This document shows, piece after piece, positions 4,919 through 6,480 of a stretch of 6,480 bases of DNA (its first letter is position 1; each line of letters starts with the position of its first letter). The position numbers were made by a program, and so were the translations under genes. Origin of the DNA: an archaeon. Lineage in GTDB: Archaea; Nanobdellota; Nanobdellia; Pacearchaeales; UBA284. A model generated the notes under the pieces. It made no database searches and had not been told where the DNA came from. It worked only from the letters and a program-made list of their open reading frames with translations. Location of the stretch: assembly GCA_030619955.1 (NCBI GenBank), contig JAUXAK010000031.1, positions 1-6,480 on the forward strand. The letters are read 5' to 3'.

Positions 4919-6337
4919 ATGGAATTTATATATTATGATTTGACTTTTCTCCTGCTATTTTGTTTATTTGTTGGCCTCTTCCTTTATTCAAGAAGGAAAA
5001 AAATAAAAGTAGAATCAAAAATATTTTTGCTTTACAGAACAAAAATTGGTTTACGTTTTATAAGCTGGGCAAGTAAAACTTTTCGCCGTGCATTAGGTGT
5101 TTTAAGTTATTTTTCAATAACTTTTGGAGTTTTTGCAATGATAATGGCATTTGCAATGCTTTTCATAAGCATACAAATGATTTTTTCATTGGTTACAGTG
5201 CCTAAAGTGCCGCCAATAATGCCCCTTATACCTTATTTGCCTCAAATTTTTAAACTGCCTCTCCCCCCTTTTTATTTTACTTATTGGATTATTATAATTC
5301 TGATTATTGCTGTAACGCATGAATTTGCACATGGCATTTTTGCAAGTTTTTATAAAATAAAAATAAAAGCGACTGGTTTTGGTTTTCTTGGGCCTTTTCT
5401 TGCAGCTTTTGTTGAGCCAGATGAAAAGAAAATGTCGCGTAAATCAAAAAAAGCACAGCTTGCTATTCTGTCAGCAGGAAGCTTTTCAAATTTTATTTTT
5501 GCAATAATCTTTTTATTGCTTTTACAACTTTTTTTCCTTGGGTGTTACAGCCCAGCTGGAGTTACTGGATATATGTTTGCTTTTCAGCAGGTTAATGTCA
5601 GTAGTATAGAAAAAATAGGAATCTACAGCACAGAAGAATTTTTTAATTTAAGTGACGAGGAGTTTAGTGCTATAAATAAAACTCTTGAAGTAAAAACAAA
5701 AAAAGAGATAAACAATGAAGGCGATATTTTTTATATGTCTCCAGAACTTCTCAACCAGTTAAAACAAATTAAAACTGAAAAAACACAGACAATAGCTTTG
5801 TATCAAAATACCCCAGCATTTCATGCTAATCTATCTGGTGCATTGCAAAGAATTGGTGGTTTTGAAATTAAAAATATTAATGATGTGCAAAAGGCAATAA
5901 GCTCATATAATCCAAATGAAACAATAGAAATTCAAACAACTGAAAAAAATTATACAATTACTTTAATTGAGAATCCAACTAACAAATCCATAGCTTACCT
6001 TGGAATAGGCCTTCCATCTATTAAAGGAACAAATCTTTTTTTATACAAACTATCAGCACCATTTTTTTCACCTTTTGTCTATATTAAACCGAAATTTAAT
6101 CCACAATTTCTAACATTTATAAGAGATTTATTTCTTTGGCTTATCTTAATAAGTTTTTCAGTGGCATTAATTAATATGCTGCCTCTAGGAATGCTCGACG
6201 GTGGAAAATTTATTTATCTAGCAACTTTTGGAATTACAAAATCAAAAAAGAAATCTGAACTTGTGTTTAAAATCTCAGCATTTCTTGTGCTGCTTCTTCT
6301 TGTAGTTTTAATGCTTGTATGGCTATTAAAGATTTAG
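4919..6337 (+). CDS. Site-2 protease family intramembrane zinc metalloprotease (M50)
   Basis: It would cleave membrane-embedded helices, for example of anchored regulators or leftover signal peptides. The 472-residue protein carries the zinc motif HEFAH (His134, Glu135, His138) in a membrane span at about 121-143. The loop GPFLAAFVEPDEKK (158-171) is typical of archaeal members. SAGSFSN (185-191) corresponds to the AGPxxN segment. N-x2-P-x3-LDGG (Asn419 to Gly429) supplies the third zinc ligand, Asp427. Other spans are near 6-23, 58-93, 186-208, 401-421 and 451-470. Residues about 285-366 look like a PDZ domain (ALYQNTPAFHANL, then GGFEIKNINDVQKAI). All catalytic residues are present, so activity is expected. 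An in-frame TAA at 4913 fixes the ATG at 4919 as the first possible ATG. It is probably transcribed with L40e. Its substrate is unknown. Confidence 0.95.
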   Translation: MEFIYYDLTFLLLFCLFVGLFLYSRRKKIKVESKIFLLYRTKIGLRFISWASKTFRRALGVLSYFSITFGVFAMIMAFAMLFISIQMIFSLVTVPKVPPIMPLIPYLPQIFKLPLPPFYFTYWIIIILIIAVTHEFAHGIFASFYKIKIKATGFGFLGPFLAAFVEPDEKKMSRKSKKAQLAILSAGSFSNFIFAIIFLLLLQLFFLGCYSPAGVTGYMFAFQQVNVSSIEKIGIYSTEEFFNLSDEEFSAINKTLEVKTKKEINNEGDIFYMSPELLNQLKQIKTEKTQTIALYQNTPAFHANLSGALQRIGGFEIKNINDVQKAISSYNPNETIEIQTTEKNYTITLIENPTNKSIAYLGIGLPSIKGTNLFLYKLSAPFFSPFVYIKPKFNPQFLTFIRDLFLWLILISFSVALINMLPLGMLDGGKFIYLATFGITKSKKKSELVFKISAFLVLLLLVVLMLVWLLKI

Positions 6338-6480
6338 TGGAAAAATCAAAAAACCCCGTCGAGTTTCAAAAATCTATTTTAAACGTTTTATTTTCTAAAA
6401 AAAATTTGAAAAAATAAAAATAGAAAAATATTTAAACTAAAAACAGTTTTATTTATTAATATTAAAATTAAATAAATAAA
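6338..6480. other. Gene-free AT-rich tail with weak hairpin
   Basis: No coding region is seen in these 143 bases. AAACCC-CGTC-GAGTTT at 6351-6366 can fold. On the minus strand the stem is complete if one G-U pair is allowed, and it is followed by T-runs (TTTTTTGATTTTT), so it could end a minus-strand transcript entering from the right. On the plus strand a T-rich run (TTTTATTTTCT, 6386-6396) could end the protease transcript, as archaeal termination mainly needs T-runs. Confidence 0.3.
6428..6436 (+). promoter_or_regulatory. TATA-like box facing the right edge
   Basis: ATATTTAAA preceded by a purine run (TAGAAAAA) fits an archaeal BRE/TATA pair. Transcription would start near 6458, within 25 bases of the window end, so it may serve a gene outside the window. 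The surrounding sequence is nearly pure A+T and chance matches are likely. Confidence 0.3.

Noticed and set aside
4902..4943. An ATG overlapping the L40e stop codon (TAATG) that opens a 13-codon frame.
   Set aside because: It stops inside the start of the protease gene and encodes MKKDKEWNLYIMI, with no support as a peptide. It could at most affect translation re-initiation at 4919.

Overview
This is an AT-rich window (about one-third G+C by eye) from an archaeon. Five gene products have the archaeal or eukaryotic form: Spt5, a single-span SecE/Sec61-gamma, aIF5A with a hypusine-site loop, ribosomal protein L40e, and a long FKBP with an extra C-terminal domain. Several starts are preceded about 26 bases upstream by a TATA-like box instead of a Shine-Dalgarno sequence, which suggests leaderless transcription. 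The M50-like proteins, the compact genes and the lack of clear ribosome binding sites recall DPANN archaea of the Woesearchaeota/Pacearchaeota kind. That placement is an inference and was not tested by a search.

Layout. At the left, a hairpin (25-52) leads into an unrecognised gene (63-722, +). A perfect 22-bp direct repeat (43-64 and 761-782) flanks this gene, and the second copy holds the probable promoter of the next gene. That gene (802-1536, +) encodes a polytopic membrane protein resembling the M50 site-2 protease fold without its catalytic residues. It converges with a minus-strand block, read right to left: an FKBP-type prolyl isomerase (4240-3560), ftsZ (3431-2346), secE (2291-2100) and spt5 (2015-1557). 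A short region (4241-4299) with a palindromic TATA box separates the isomerase from a plus-strand block: aIF5A (4300-4695), L40e (4732-4902, a 56-residue gene) and an intact M50 site-2 protease (4919-6337). The last 143 bases hold no gene, but have a weak hairpin and a TATA-like box pointing off the right edge.

How the genes fit together. Most of the window is housekeeping: transcription elongation (Spt5), protein export (SecE), cell division (FtsZ), protein folding (FKBP), translation (aIF5A, L40e) and membrane proteolysis (S2P). The order ftsZ-secE-spt5 is a known archaeal arrangement, usually followed by the L11-L1-L10-L12 ribosomal genes. Here it stops after spt5. I see no defence system, CRISPR array, transposase, tRNA or rRNA. 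The parts that look accessory or unusual are the repeat-flanked orphan gene, the degenerate M50-like protein, the four-fold octamer upstream of spt5, and the symmetric divergent promoter.
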